NCBI RefSeq assembly: GCF_014451325.2
Contig: NZ_JACSCH020000011.1
Span: 1-64,000 of the forward strand
DNA: 64,000 bases
Direction: 5' to 3'
Source of the DNA: Streptomyces sp. CB02980
GTDB taxonomy: Bacteria > Actinomycetota > Actinomycetes > Streptomycetales > Streptomycetaceae
Shown here: in pieces, positions 15,628-24,698 of the stretch
Layout of the letters: each line of letters begins with the position of its first letter
How positions within the stretch are numbered: the first letter of the stretch is position 1
The notes under the pieces: generated by a model
The model's input: the letters and a program-made list of their open reading frames with translations, nothing else
Told to the model about the DNA's origin: nothing
The model's database searches: none
Made by a program: the position numbers and the translations under genes

Positions 15628-18600
15628 GTGGCGGCGGTCGGGGAACAACAGCAGGGCTGGGCGCGAAGGCTCGCCGGGTACGCGTGGCGGTACAAGGCGA
15701 ACACGTTGCTCGCGCTCGGGTCCTCGCTGGCCGGTATGGCCGTGCTCGCCCTCGTGCCGCTGGTCACCAAGGTGATCATCGACGACGTCATCGGGGCGAA
15801 GACCCGGGACCTCTCCGTCTGGACCGGCCTCCTCATCGGCGCCGCCGTCCTCGTCTACGCCCTCACCTACGTCCGCCGCTACTACGGCGGCCGCCTCGCC
15901 CTCGACGTCCAGCACGACCTGCGCACCGACATGTACGCCACCATCACCCGGCTCGACGGGCGGCGGCAGGACGAGCTGTCGACCGGGCAGGTGATCGGGC
16001 GGGCCACCAGCGACCTCCAGCTGATCCAGGGTCTGCTGTTCATGCTTCCGATGACGATCGGGAACGTTCTCCTCTTCCTCATCTCGCTGGGCGTCATGGC
16101 CTGGCTGTCCCTGCCGCTCACCCTCGTCGCCCTCGCCGTCGCCCCCGCCCTCTGGTTCATCGCCAAGCGCAGCCGTACCCGCCTCCACCCCGCCACCTGG
16201 CACGCGCAGCAGCAGGCCGCGGTCGTCGCCGGGGTCGTCGACGGGGCCGTGACCGGCGTCCGGGTCGTCAAGGGCTTCGGCCAGGAGGACCAGGAGACCG
16301 GCAAGATCCGCGAGGCCGGGCGGAAGCTGTTCGCCGGCCGGCTGCGGACGATCCGGCTGAACTCGCGGTACACCCCGGCCCTCCAGGCCGTCCCCGCCCT
16401 CGGCCAGGTCGCCGTCCTCGCCCTCGGCGGCTGGCTCGCCTACCGCGGCCAGATCACCCTCGGCACCTTCGTCGCCTTCTCCGCCTACCTGGCCTCCCTC
16501 GTCGGCCCGGTCCGCATGCTCGCCATGGTCCTCACCGTCGGCCAGCAGGCCCGCGCCGGCGTCGAGCGGGTCCTCGACCTCGTCGACACCGAGCCGGCCA
16601 TCGAGGACGGGACCAAGGAGCTGCCCGCCGACGCGCCCGCCACCGTCGAGTTCGACGACGTCTCGTTCGGATACGAGGACGCCCACGGCAGGACCAGCCC
16701 CGTCCTCGACGGGTTCTCGCTGGAGATCCGCGCCGGCGAGACCGTCGCCGTCGTCGGCGCCTCCGGTTCCGGCAAGTCCACCGTCTCCCTCCTCCTCCCG
16801 CGCTTCTACGACGTCACCCACGGCGCCGTCCTCGTCGGCGGCCACGACGTCCGCGAGCTCACCCTGGACTCGCTGCGCGCCGCGATCGGCCTCGTCCCCG
16901 AGGACTCCTTCCTCTTCTCCGACACCGTCCGCGCCAACATCGCGTACGGCCTCCCGGAGGCCACCCAGGAGCAGATCGAGGCGGCCGCCCGCGCCGCCCA
17001 GGCGGACCGTTTCATCGCCGAGCTGCCCGAGGGGTACGACACCAAGGTCGGCGAGCACGGCCTCACCCTCTCCGGCGGCCAGCGCCAGCGCGTCGCCCTC
17101 GCCCGCGCGATCCTCACCGACCCCCGGCTGCTCCTCCTCGACGACGCCACCTCCGCCGTCGACGCCAAGGTCGAGCACGAGATCCACGAGGCCCTGAAGT
17201 CGGTGATGGCGGGCCGTACGACCCTGCTCATCGCGCACCGCCGCTCCACCCTCGGCCTCGCCGACCGCATCGCCGTCCTGGAGGACGGCCGGCTCGCCGA
17301 CATCGGCACCCACGCCGAGCTGGAGGAGCGCTCGCCGCTCTTCCGCCGCCTGCTCACCGACCCCGACGAGCTGGGCGCCGTCTCGCCCGGCCACCTCACC
17401 CCGGCCGAGCTCCCCGAGGACCGCACCCTGCGGGCCGAACTGGACGCCGAGTTCGACGCCGAGCGCGGCCTCACCCCCACCCTGTGGGTACGGGACGAGA
17501 CCACCGACCGGGAGAGCGACGCGCCCGGGGCCACCCCCGAGCTGCTCGCCGCCGTCGAGGCGCTGCCGCCCGCCACCGACATCCCCGGCATCGACGAGGG
17601 CCGCGCCGTCTCGCCCGAGGACAGCTACGGTCTGCGCCGGCTGCTCCGCGGCTTCGGCGCCCCGCTGCTCATCAGCCTCGGCCTGGTCGCCCTCGACGCG
17701 GGCGCCGGTCTGCTGCTCCCGGTCCTGATCCGGCACGGCATCGACGAGGGCGTGAACCGGCTCGCGATCGGCGCCGTCTGGGCGGCCTCCGCGCTCGCCC
17801 TGGTCACCGTGCTCGTGCAGTGGGTCGCACAGACCGCGGAGACCCGGATGACCGGCCGTACCGGCGAGCGGGTCCTCTACGCGCTGCGCCTGAAGATCTT
17901 CGCCCAGCTCCAGCGGCTCGGTCTCGACTACTACGAGCGCGAGCTCACCGGCCGGATCATGACCCGGATGACCACGGACGTGGACGCCCTGTCGACGTTC
18001 CTGCAGACGGGCCTGGTCACCGCCTTCGTCTCCGTCGTGACCTTCTTCGGGATCATGGTCGCGCTGCTCGTGCTGGACCTCCAGCTCGCCCTGGTCGTCT
18101 TCGCGACCCTGCCGGTCCTCGCCGTCGCCACGTACTACTTCCGCCGCTCCAGCGTGAAGGCGTACGAGCTGGCGCGCGAGCGGATCAGCGTCGTCAACGC
18201 CGACCTCCAGGAGTCCGTCTCCGGCCTCCGGATCGTGCAGGCCTTCCGCCGCGAGCAGTCCGGCGCGGCCCGGTTCGCCGAGCGCAGCGACCACTACCGC
18301 GAGGCGCGCGTCCGCGGCCAGTGGCTGATCTCCATCTACTTCCCGTTCGTCACCCTGCTGTCCTCGGTGGCCGCCGCGGCCGTCATGATCGTCGGTGCGA
18401 ACCGCATCGACGGCGGCACGCTCACCACCGGCGCCCTCGTCGCCTACCTCCTCTACATCGACCTGTTCTTCGCCCCCGTGCAGCAGCTCTCACAGGTCTT
18501 CGACGGCTATCAGCAGGCCGCCGTGTCGCTGAAGCGGATGCAGGAGCTCCTCCAGGAGCCGACGTCGACGGCCGCCGCGCCCGCGCCCCTGGACGTGCTG

Positions 18601-19383
18601 TCGCTGCGCGGCGAGATCGCGTTCGAGGACGTCTCCTTCGCGTACGGCGGCGAGGACGGCGCCCCGAAGGACGAGACCGCCCTCACGGGCATCGACCTGC
18701 GCATCCCGGCCGGTCAGACCGTCGCGTTCGTCGGCGAGACCGGCGCGGGCAAGTCCACCCTGGTCAAGCTGGTCGCCCGGTTCTACGACCCGACGGGCGG
18801 CCGGGTCACCGCCGACGGCACCGACCTGCGCGACCTCGACCTCACCGCGTACCGGCACCGGCTCGGCGTCGTCCCGCAGGAGGCGTACCTCTTCGCCGGG
18901 ACGATCCGCGACGCCATCGCGTACGGCCGTCCCGAGGCGACCGACGCCGAGGTGGAGGCGGCGGCCCGCGCGGTCGGCGCCCACGACATGATCGCGACCC
19001 TCGACGGCGGCTACCTCCACGAGGTCGCCGAGCGGGGCCGCAACCTCTCGGCCGGTCAGCGCCAGCTCATCGCCCTCGCCCGGGCCGAGCTCGTCGACCC
19101 GGACGTCCTGCTCCTCGACGAGGCCACGGCGGCCCTGGACCTGGCCACCGAGGCCCAGGTCAACCAGGCCACCGACCGCCTCGCCGGCCGCCGCACGACC
19201 CTGGTAGTCGCCCACCGGCTGACCACCGCCGCCCGCGCCGACCGGGTGGTCCTCATGGACCACGGCCGGGTCGCGGAGGACGGCACCCACGAGGAGCTGC
19301 TCGCCCTCGACGGCCAATACGCGACGCTGTGGCGGACGTTCATCGGCGAGACCGTGGACGAGGAGGAGCCGGAGCGGGTGTGA
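15628..19383 (+). CDS. Single-chain full ABC exporter with one degenerate ATP site
   Basis: 1251 residues arranged TMD-NBD-TMD-NBD, that is, two type-IV exporter halves fused. NBD1 has Walker A VGASGSGKST, signature LSGGQRQRVALARA and Walker B LLLLDDATSAVD, where the catalytic Glu is Asp. NBD2 has Walker A VGETGAGKST, signature LSAGQRQLIALARA and normal Walker B LLLDEATAALD. This predicts one degenerate and one canonical ATP site, as in heterodimeric exporters such as TM287/288 or BmrCD. The GTG at 15628 follows GGGAGG. A charged linker of about 90 residues (DPDELGAVSPGHL onward) joins the halves. Substrate unknown; a multidrug or lipid role is plausible. Confidence 0.9.
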   Translation: MAAVGEQQQGWARRLAGYAWRYKANTLLALGSSLAGMAVLALVPLVTKVIIDDVIGAKTRDLSVWTGLLIGAAVLVYALTYVRRYYGGRLALDVQHDLRTDMYATITRLDGRRQDELSTGQVIGRATSDLQLIQGLLFMLPMTIGNVLLFLISLGVMAWLSLPLTLVALAVAPALWFIAKRSRTRLHPATWHAQQQAAVVAGVVDGAVTGVRVVKGFGQEDQETGKIREAGRKLFAGRLRTIRLNSRYTPALQAVPALGQVAVLALGGWLAYRGQITLGTFVAFSAYLASLVGPVRMLAMVLTVGQQARAGVERVLDLVDTEPAIEDGTKELPADAPATVEFDDVSFGYEDAHGRTSPVLDGFSLEIRAGETVAVVGASGSGKSTVSLLLPRFYDVTHGAVLVGGHDVRELTLDSLRAAIGLVPEDSFLFSDTVRANIAYGLPEATQEQIEAAARAAQADRFIAELPEGYDTKVGEHGLTLSGGQRQRVALARAILTDPRLLLLDDATSAVDAKVEHEIHEALKSVMAGRTTLLIAHRRSTLGLADRIAVLEDGRLADIGTHAELEERSPLFRRLLTDPDELGAVSPGHLTPAELPEDRTLRAELDAEFDAERGLTPTLWVRDETTDRESDAPGATPELLAAVEALPPATDIPGIDEGRAVSPEDSYGLRRLLRGFGAPLLISLGLVALDAGAGLLLPVLIRHGIDEGVNRLAIGAVWAASALALVTVLVQWVAQTAETRMTGRTGERVLYALRLKIFAQLQRLGLDYYERELTGRIMTRMTTDVDALSTFLQTGLVTAFVSVVTFFGIMVALLVLDLQLALVVFATLPVLAVATYYFRRSSVKAYELARERISVVNADLQESVSGLRIVQAFRREQSGAARFAERSDHYREARVRGQWLISIYFPFVTLLSSVAAAAVMIVGANRIDGGTLTTGALVAYLLYIDLFFAPVQQLSQVFDGYQQAAVSLKRMQELLQEPTSTAAAPAPLDVLSLRGEIAFEDVSFAYGGEDGAPKDETALTGIDLRIPAGQTVAFVGETGAGKSTLVKLVARFYDPTGGRVTADGTDLRDLDLTAYRHRLGVVPQEAYLFAGTIRDAIAYGRPEATDAEVEAAARAVGAHDMIATLDGGYLHEVAERGRNLSAGQRQLIALARAELVDPDVLLLDEATAALDLATEAQVNQATDRLAGRRTTLVVAHRLTTAARADRVVLMDHGRVAEDGTHEELLALDGQYATLWRTFIGETVDEEEPERV

Positions 19384-19663
19384 GCACCCGCCCGCCCGGC
19401 AGGTGAGTACCCGGGCGGATACCGGAGCACGGACGGGCGGGGTGGGACGGGGGCATGAGCCCCGAGCCCCGCCCCCGCGCCGCCTCGCCCGTCCCGGCCC
19501 CGAGGTCCGCCGGGCGGCGTTCTGGACCCGGCTCGGCGCCGAGGGCATCTTCCTGATCTTCCTCCTCACCGCGTTCTCGCAGCGGGCGCCCAGGGCGGAG
19601 GCAACCGTTCCGGGGCGGGCTGCGTCGTACGCCTGTACGCCGATCCACTCGGGAGGGGAACGC

Positions 19664-20089
19664 ATGCCCACGGACCCGCAGCACCCACGACGTGGCCCAC
19701 GGCTGCTCGCCCGAGTCCTCGCGCCGCTCCTCGCCGCCCTCGTCCTCGTCCTGACCCCGGCCACCCTCGTCCCCGGCGCCGCCGCCGACACCGCCGAGGC
19801 CGTCTCCGTCTGCCAGGGCCGGCCCACCCGGACCCTCACCTTCGCCACCGGCGAGCTCCGCCTCTACCGGACCCGCCACTACGCCTGCGCCGTCACCGTC
19901 GCCAAGCGCCCCGGCGCCCGCCGCCCGATGGCCGTCTCCCTCCAGCCGCGCGGCGGCCGGCCCGCCGTCCGGGCCGGACGGTTCGACCGGCAGGCCGGGC
20001 CCGTCACCGTCCACGCCCTCAACCGCTGCGTCCGGGCGAGCGGTTCGGTGGCCGGAGAAGGCACGTCGATCGGCTGGATCCTGTGCTGA
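19664..20089 (+). CDS. Small secreted protein with four cysteines
   Basis: 141 residues. A long N-terminal signal peptide (RLLARVLAPLLAALVLVLTP, cleavage near AAA-DTAEA) is followed by a mature part of about 90 residues with four Cys (VCQGR, YACAV, NRCVR and the C-terminal ILC), suggesting two disulfides. ATG 19664 is chosen for its strong GGGAGGGG site; the frame is open to 19403 but that part looks non-coding. I do not recognise the family. It stands alone between the ABC exporter and the S37 peptidase; the 280 bp upstream carry no convincing gene. Confidence 0.7.
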   Translation: MPTDPQHPRRGPRLLARVLAPLLAALVLVLTPATLVPGAAADTAEAVSVCQGRPTRTLTFATGELRLYRTRHYACAVTVAKRPGARRPMAVSLQPRGGRPAVRAGRFDRQAGPVTVHALNRCVRASGSVAGEGTSIGWILC

Positions 20090-20188
20090 TGTACAGGAAA
20101 GTCCAAGAGTAAGGATCAACTGGGGCTGGCGGTCCACACGTTGCCCCCGCTAGGTTCGCGACACCGTTGTGAACCAAGGGGAGGGTGA

Positions 20189-21634
20189 ATGCGCAAGTCG
20201 CTGAGATGGGCGCTGTCGCTTTCGGTGCTCATAGGCACCGTGGCACCGACCGGCGTGGCTACCGCCGCGGACACGGACACGGGCAGCACGGCCGTCGTCG
20301 ACTCGCAGAGCACGGACATCAAGGACCGCATCCTGGCGATCCCCGGGATGAGCCTGATCGAGGAGAAGCCGTACGCGGGCTACCGCTTCTTCGTCCTGAA
20401 CTACAAGCAGCCGATCGACCACCGGCGCCCGTGGGCCGGCACGTTCGACCAGCGGATCTCCGTCCTCCACAAGGACACGAGCCGCCCGACCGTCTTCCGC
20501 ACCAGCGGCTACTCGCTGAGCACCACCCCGAGCCGCGCCGAGCCGACGCGGATCATCGACGGCAACCAGGTCTCCATGGAGTACCGCTTCTTCACGCCGT
20601 CCCGCCCGCAGCCCGCCGACTGGTCGAAGCTCGACATCTGGCAGGCGGCCAGCGACCAGCACCGGATCTTCACCGCGCTGAAGAAGATCTACGGCCAGAA
20701 GTGGCTCTCGACCGGCGCCTCCAAGGGCGGCATGACCGCCACCTACTTCGAGCGCTTCTACCCGCGTGACATGGACGGTGTCGTCGCCTACGTCGCCCCG
20801 AACGACGTGGTCAACAAGGAGGACTCGGCCTACGACCGGTTCTTCGAGACCGTCGGCACCAAGGAGTGCCGCGACCGTCTGAACAACCTGCAGCGCGAGG
20901 CCCTCGTCCGCCGCGCGCCGCTCGAGGCCAAGTACAAGGCGTGGGCCGAGTCGGAGGGCGTCACCTTCAACACGGTCGGCACGCTCGACAAGGCCTTCGA
21001 GGCCGTCGTCCTCGACTTCGTGTGGGGCTTCTGGCAGTACTACGGCGAGGACGTCTGCGACCAGATCCCGGTCGCGAAGACCGCCACCGACGACGAGGTG
21101 TACGGCACGATCGACGCCTTCTCCGGCTGGGCCGCCTACACCGACCAGGGCCTGGAGCCGTACACGCCGTACTACTACCAGGCGGCGACCGAGCTCGGCT
21201 CGCCCACGATCAAGCAGCCGCACCTCAAGGGCCTGAGCCGCTACGGCTACCAGCCCGCGAGCAACTTCGTGCCGCGCGAGATCCCCATGAAGTTCAAGCA
21301 GCACGCCATGCGTGACGTGGACGACTGGGTCCGCAAGAACGCGAACAAGATGCTGTTCGTGTACGGCGGCAACGACCCGTGGGGCTCCGAGAAGTTCCAC
21401 CTGGGCAAGAGCGCGCGCGACAGCTACGTGTACGTGGCGCCGGGCGCCAACCACGGTGCGAACGTCGCCGGGCTCGTCGAGGCCGAGCGGAACAACGCCA
21501 CCGCCCGCATCCTCGCCTGGGCCGGCGTCCCCGCCCCGGCCGTCCAGGCGGCGCAGCCGCTGGCCCGCTTCGACGCGCGCCTCGACCAGCAGGTCGACGA
21601 GGACGCGACGAAGGAGCACGGCCTGCGGCCGTAA
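20189..21634 (+). CDS. Secreted S37 family prolyl tri/tetrapeptidyl aminopeptidase
   Basis: 481 residues with a Sec signal peptide (MRKSLRWALSLSVLIGTVAP, cleavage near ATA-ADTDT). It is a serine alpha/beta hydrolase of the PS-10/S37 peptidase family known from Streptomyces. The nucleophile lies in STGASKGGMTATYF (about residue 185), the acid in YGGNDPWGSEKF and the histidine in APGANHGANV. Such enzymes remove tri- or tetrapeptides from extracellular proteins, for example during processing of secreted proenzymes. GGGGAGGG precedes the ATG. It ends at a strong convergent terminator. Confidence 0.9.
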   Translation: MRKSLRWALSLSVLIGTVAPTGVATAADTDTGSTAVVDSQSTDIKDRILAIPGMSLIEEKPYAGYRFFVLNYKQPIDHRRPWAGTFDQRISVLHKDTSRPTVFRTSGYSLSTTPSRAEPTRIIDGNQVSMEYRFFTPSRPQPADWSKLDIWQAASDQHRIFTALKKIYGQKWLSTGASKGGMTATYFERFYPRDMDGVVAYVAPNDVVNKEDSAYDRFFETVGTKECRDRLNNLQREALVRRAPLEAKYKAWAESEGVTFNTVGTLDKAFEAVVLDFVWGFWQYYGEDVCDQIPVAKTATDDEVYGTIDAFSGWAAYTDQGLEPYTPYYYQAATELGSPTIKQPHLKGLSRYGYQPASNFVPREIPMKFKQHAMRDVDDWVRKNANKMLFVYGGNDPWGSEKFHLGKSARDSYVYVAPGANHGANVAGLVEAERNNATARILAWAGVPAPAVQAAQPLARFDARLDQQVDEDATKEHGLRP

Positions 21635-21644
21635 CCGCTTCGAG

Positions 21645-21680
21645 GGGGGTGGGGTGCGCCCGGCGGCGCACCCCACCCCC
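21645..21680. terminator. Strong bidirectional terminator
   Basis: GGGGGTGGGGTGCGCC (21645-21660) pairs perfectly with GGCGCACCCCACCCCC (21665-21680) across a four-base loop. It lies between the convergent S37 peptidase and GH3 genes. Confidence 0.8.
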
Positions 21681-21698
21681 TTCGTCGCATCAGCCGTG

Positions 21699-23525
21699 TC
21701 AGCGGTACGACAGGCCGTGTCCGACCGGGTAGAGCACCTTCGCCGGGTCGTCGGCGCTCTGCACCGGGACCGGCAGGCGGCCCCTGGGCCTGGCCCTGCC
21801 CGCCAGGACCCGTGCGGCGGCCCGGAGTTCGACATCGGTCCAGGAGTAGGCGGCGAGCGTCGCCCGCTGGCCGTCGATCCGGGCGATGTCGTACGGGTTG
21901 CGGATCGCGATCGTCACGACGGGCACCCCGGTCGCGACGAGCCGCGCCACGAGCGTGCGCTGCGGGCTGGCCGCGGTGACGTTGTACGTGCCCACCACGA
22001 CGACGTCCCTGCCCGCGGCCGCCGCCACCGCCTCCTCGATCTTCGCGGCCGTCGGGGTGATCCCGGTGGAGAGCGCGGTCGCGGTGAACCCCAGCTCCGT
22101 CAGGGCGTTCGCGAGCGTCGTCGTCGGCGGGCCCGTCGTACCGGACGGGGAGGCCGGGTCGGCGCCGACGACGAGGACCGAGCCGTGACGGGCGGGGCTC
22201 AGCGGCAGGAAACCGCCCTCGTTGCGGAGCAGGGTCGTGGTGGCCTCGGCGATCCGGTCGGCCTGGGCGAGATGGGCGGCGGTGCCGACCACCCGCTCGA
22301 CGCCGGCCCGGGTGACGTACGCGTTCCGGAACAGACCGAGCTTCGACTTGAGCCGCAGGATCCGCAGGATCGATTCGTCGAGCCGGGCCTCCGTCAGTTC
22401 GCCGTCCCTGACGGCCTTCAGGACCGCGTTCCAGGCCACGTCCAGCTTCGGCGGGTTGAGCAGCTGGTCCACACCCGCCTTCAGGGCGAGGACCGGGACG
22501 CGCGCGTCGCCGTACTTGGTGCGCACCCCCTCCATGCCGAGCGAGTCGGTGACCACCACCCCGTCGTAGCCGAGCTCCTCGCGGAGGATGCCGGTGAGGA
22601 TCGGCCGGGACAGCGTCGCCGGGTCCTCGCTCGGGTCGAGCGCCGGGACCACGATGTGCGCGGTCATGATCGAGTCGATCCCGGCGGCGATCGCGGACCG
22701 GAACGGCGGGGCGTCAAGCGCACTCCACTGCGCCCGCGTGTGGGTGATCGTCGGCAGGCCGTAGTGGCTGTCGACGGCGGTGTCGCCGTGCCCCGGGAAG
22801 TGCTTGGAGGTGGCCGCGACCCCGGCCCGCTGGTAGCCCTTGACCTGCGCGGCGACCATTCCGGCGACCGCCGCGGGGTCGGCGCCGAAGGAGCGGACGC
22901 CGATGACCGGGTTGGCCGGGTTGACGTTGACGTCCGCGACCGGGGCGTAGTTCTGCCGGATGCCGACGGCCGCCAGCTCCGCGCCCGCGATCTGTGCCGC
23001 CTTACGGGAGTCCGCGAGCGAACCGCCGGCGCCGAGGGCCATCGCGCCGGGCACCAGGGTGGCGGGCTCGCCCACCCGGCAGACGATGCCGTGTTCCTGA
23101 TCGGTGGAGATGAGCGCGGGGATCGGCGTGGGCTGCGCGAGCGCCGCCTGTTGGATGCCGTTGGAGAGCGCGGCGATCTGCTGCGGGTCACGGGTGTTGT
23201 GGGCCCAGGAGAAGTAGATGACGCCGCCCACGTGGTAGCGCTCGACCAGCTCGGCGACCGTACGGACACCGATCTCCGCGAGGTTGGCGTCGATGTCGGC
23301 CTGGTCGGGTGCGGTGGCGGAGTGGCCGTACACCCGCATCACGAAGAGCTGGCCGACCTTCTCCTCAAGGGACATGCGGTCGATGATCCGCCGGAGCTTC
23401 CGGTCGTCGTGCCGGTCCTGCCCGGCGAGGGCGGGGGTGCTGACCCCGGTGACGGCGGCCGCTGCCGCGGCGGCGGTCACCGTGAGGAGGGTGCGTCGGG
23501 AGGGGGCGGGGGCGCGGTGGTGCAC
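21699..23525 (-). CDS. Secreted glycoside hydrolase family 3 protein (beta-N-acetylhexosaminidase-like)
   Basis: 608 residues. The N terminus carries a twin-arginine motif (SRRTLLTVTAAAAAAAVTG), so Tat export is likely. The catalytic GH3 domain (about 45-390) has the NagZ-type loop KHFPGHGDTAVDSH, whose Asp-His pair serves as acid/base, and the nucleophile Asp in VVVTDSLGMEG. A C-terminal alpha/beta sandwich domain follows (SVLVVGADPASPSGTTG onward). Substrates of this family are N-acetylglucosaminides such as peptidoglycan or chitin fragments. Start GTG 23525 is chosen for its GGAAGGAG site at ideal spacing; the upstream frame to 23564 has none. Confidence 0.88.
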   Translation of the reverse strand: MHHRAPAPSRRTLLTVTAAAAAAAVTGVSTPALAGQDRHDDRKLRRIIDRMSLEEKVGQLFVMRVYGHSATAPDQADIDANLAEIGVRTVAELVERYHVGGVIYFSWAHNTRDPQQIAALSNGIQQAALAQPTPIPALISTDQEHGIVCRVGEPATLVPGAMALGAGGSLADSRKAAQIAGAELAAVGIRQNYAPVADVNVNPANPVIGVRSFGADPAAVAGMVAAQVKGYQRAGVAATSKHFPGHGDTAVDSHYGLPTITHTRAQWSALDAPPFRSAIAAGIDSIMTAHIVVPALDPSEDPATLSRPILTGILREELGYDGVVVTDSLGMEGVRTKYGDARVPVLALKAGVDQLLNPPKLDVAWNAVLKAVRDGELTEARLDESILRILRLKSKLGLFRNAYVTRAGVERVVGTAAHLAQADRIAEATTTLLRNEGGFLPLSPARHGSVLVVGADPASPSGTTGPPTTTLANALTELGFTATALSTGITPTAAKIEEAVAAAAGRDVVVVGTYNVTAASPQRTLVARLVATGVPVVTIAIRNPYDIARIDGQRATLAAYSWTDVELRAAARVLAGRARPRGRLPVPVQSADDPAKVLYPVGHGLSYR

Positions 23526-23638
23526 TGATGCTCCTTCCGGCCGTGCGAGGTTGAAGGGATCCATGCGCGAAATCCTCGGAAGCCGCCTCTGAAGGAAACT
23601 TCCAAGGAGTCACGGATAGCCCGAAAGTAACTGCCAGG

Positions 23639-24568
23639 TCAAGGACCCGCGCACGAATCGCCCACGGCGGCGATCCCGGGCCAGAGCTCCTGGAGCGTAC
23701 GGACCGTCTCCCGGATCGCCGGGCGCCGCGCCGCCCCGGTCCGCCACATGGCGTGCAGGCGACGGGTCGGCATCGGGTCCAGCCGCACCGGCGCCACCTC
23801 CGGCGGCAGGACCCCGCGTCCCAGCCGCGGCACCAGCGCGATGCCCAGACCGGCCGCGACCAGGGCGACCTGCGTGTGGTTCTCCTCCGCCTGATGGACG
23901 ATCAGCGGCTCGAAACCCGTCTCCCGCAGCGTCCGCGTCAGCCAGTCGTGGCAGACCGTCCCCGGCGGCTGCGAGATCCACCGCTCCGCCGCCAGCTCCT
24001 CCCGGCGCACCGAGTCCCGCGCGGCCAGCGGATGGCCCCGGTGGACGAGGATGTCGCACAGGTCGTCGCCGATCACCGCCTGCTCGACCCCCGGCGGTAC
24101 GGGAAGCGGGGCGATGTCCCAGTCGTGCGCCACCGCCAGATCGATGACCCCGCGCGCCACCAGGTCGATCGACACATGCGGGTCCACCTCCGAGAGCCGG
24201 GCGTCGACATCGGGATGGACCCGGCCCAGCTCCGCGAGCACCCGGGGCATCAGCCCGCGCGCCGCGCTCGCGAAGCAGCCGATGTCGAGCCGGCCGGCGG
24301 GCCGGCCGCGCCGCTCCTCCAGTCGTACCTCCGCCTCCTCCACGAGGGCGAGCAACCGGCGGGCGGTGGCGGCGAGGTGATGGGCGTCGTCGGTGAGGCG
24401 GATGCCGCGGCCGCTGCGTTCGAGCAGGGTCGTCCGGGTCTCCCGCTCCAGCTTCGCGATCTGCTGGGAGACCGCGGACGGCGTGTAGCCGAGGGCGGTG
24501 GCGGCGGCGCCGACACTGCCGTGGACGGCGACGGCGTGCAGGGCGCGCAGACGGCCGAGATCCAGCAC
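23639..24568 (-). CDS. LysR family transcriptional regulator
   Basis: 309 residues. The N-terminal winged HTH is LRALHAVAVHGSVGAAATAL followed by GYTPSAVSQQIAKLERE, typical of LysR. The effector domain spans about 90-295. It begins at GTG 24568 behind a GAGGAGGAGGG site. It is divergent from an EamA permease, with two copies of a 19-bp dyad in the intergenic region, so it probably controls that permease and itself. Effector unknown. Confidence 0.9.
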   Translation of the reverse strand: MLDLGRLRALHAVAVHGSVGAAATALGYTPSAVSQQIAKLERETRTTLLERSGRGIRLTDDAHHLAATARRLLALVEEAEVRLEERRGRPAGRLDIGCFASAARGLMPRVLAELGRVHPDVDARLSEVDPHVSIDLVARGVIDLAVAHDWDIAPLPVPPGVEQAVIGDDLCDILVHRGHPLAARDSVRREELAAERWISQPPGTVCHDWLTRTLRETGFEPLIVHQAEENHTQVALVAAGLGIALVPRLGRGVLPPEVAPVRLDPMPTRRLHAMWRTGAARRPAIRETVRTLQELWPGIAAVGDSCAGP

Positions 24569-24602
24569 GGGCCCTCCTCCTCTTCGATGCGCGGGACGGT
24601 TG

Positions 24603-24653
24603 GACGAAGCGTCGCCGCATCCTCGTACGTCATGGATGAAGCGTTGCTACATC
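24603..24653. promoter_or_regulatory. Two LysR-type dyads, 32 bp apart
   Basis: GATGAAGCGTTGCTACATC (24635-24653) is a GATGNAGC-NNN-GCTNCATC dyad. GACGAAGCGTCGCCGCATC (24603-24621) matches it at 15 of 19 positions. The 32-bp offset is three helical turns, as expected for recognition and activation sites of a LysR tetramer. Confidence 0.65.
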
Positions 24654-24698
24654 TCACCATGAAGAAGTCCGTGCTGGTGCTACACGGTCGCGGCGACC

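Noticed and set aside
14008..18294. A 1428-codon open frame on the minus strand opposite the TPP enzyme and ABC exporter
   Set aside because: It is the antisense shadow of two well-supported genes, has low-complexity Gly/Glu/Asp-rich composition and no recognisable domain; long antisense frames are normal at this GC content.
15585..19406. A long Arg/Pro-rich frame overlapping the ABC exporter on the same strand
   Set aside because: It is the out-of-frame shadow of the exporter; the exporter frame carries all ABC motifs.
19403..19663. An extended N terminus of the small secreted protein
   Set aside because: ATG 19664 has a strong ribosome site and places the signal peptide at the true N terminus; the upstream part lacks family-like features.
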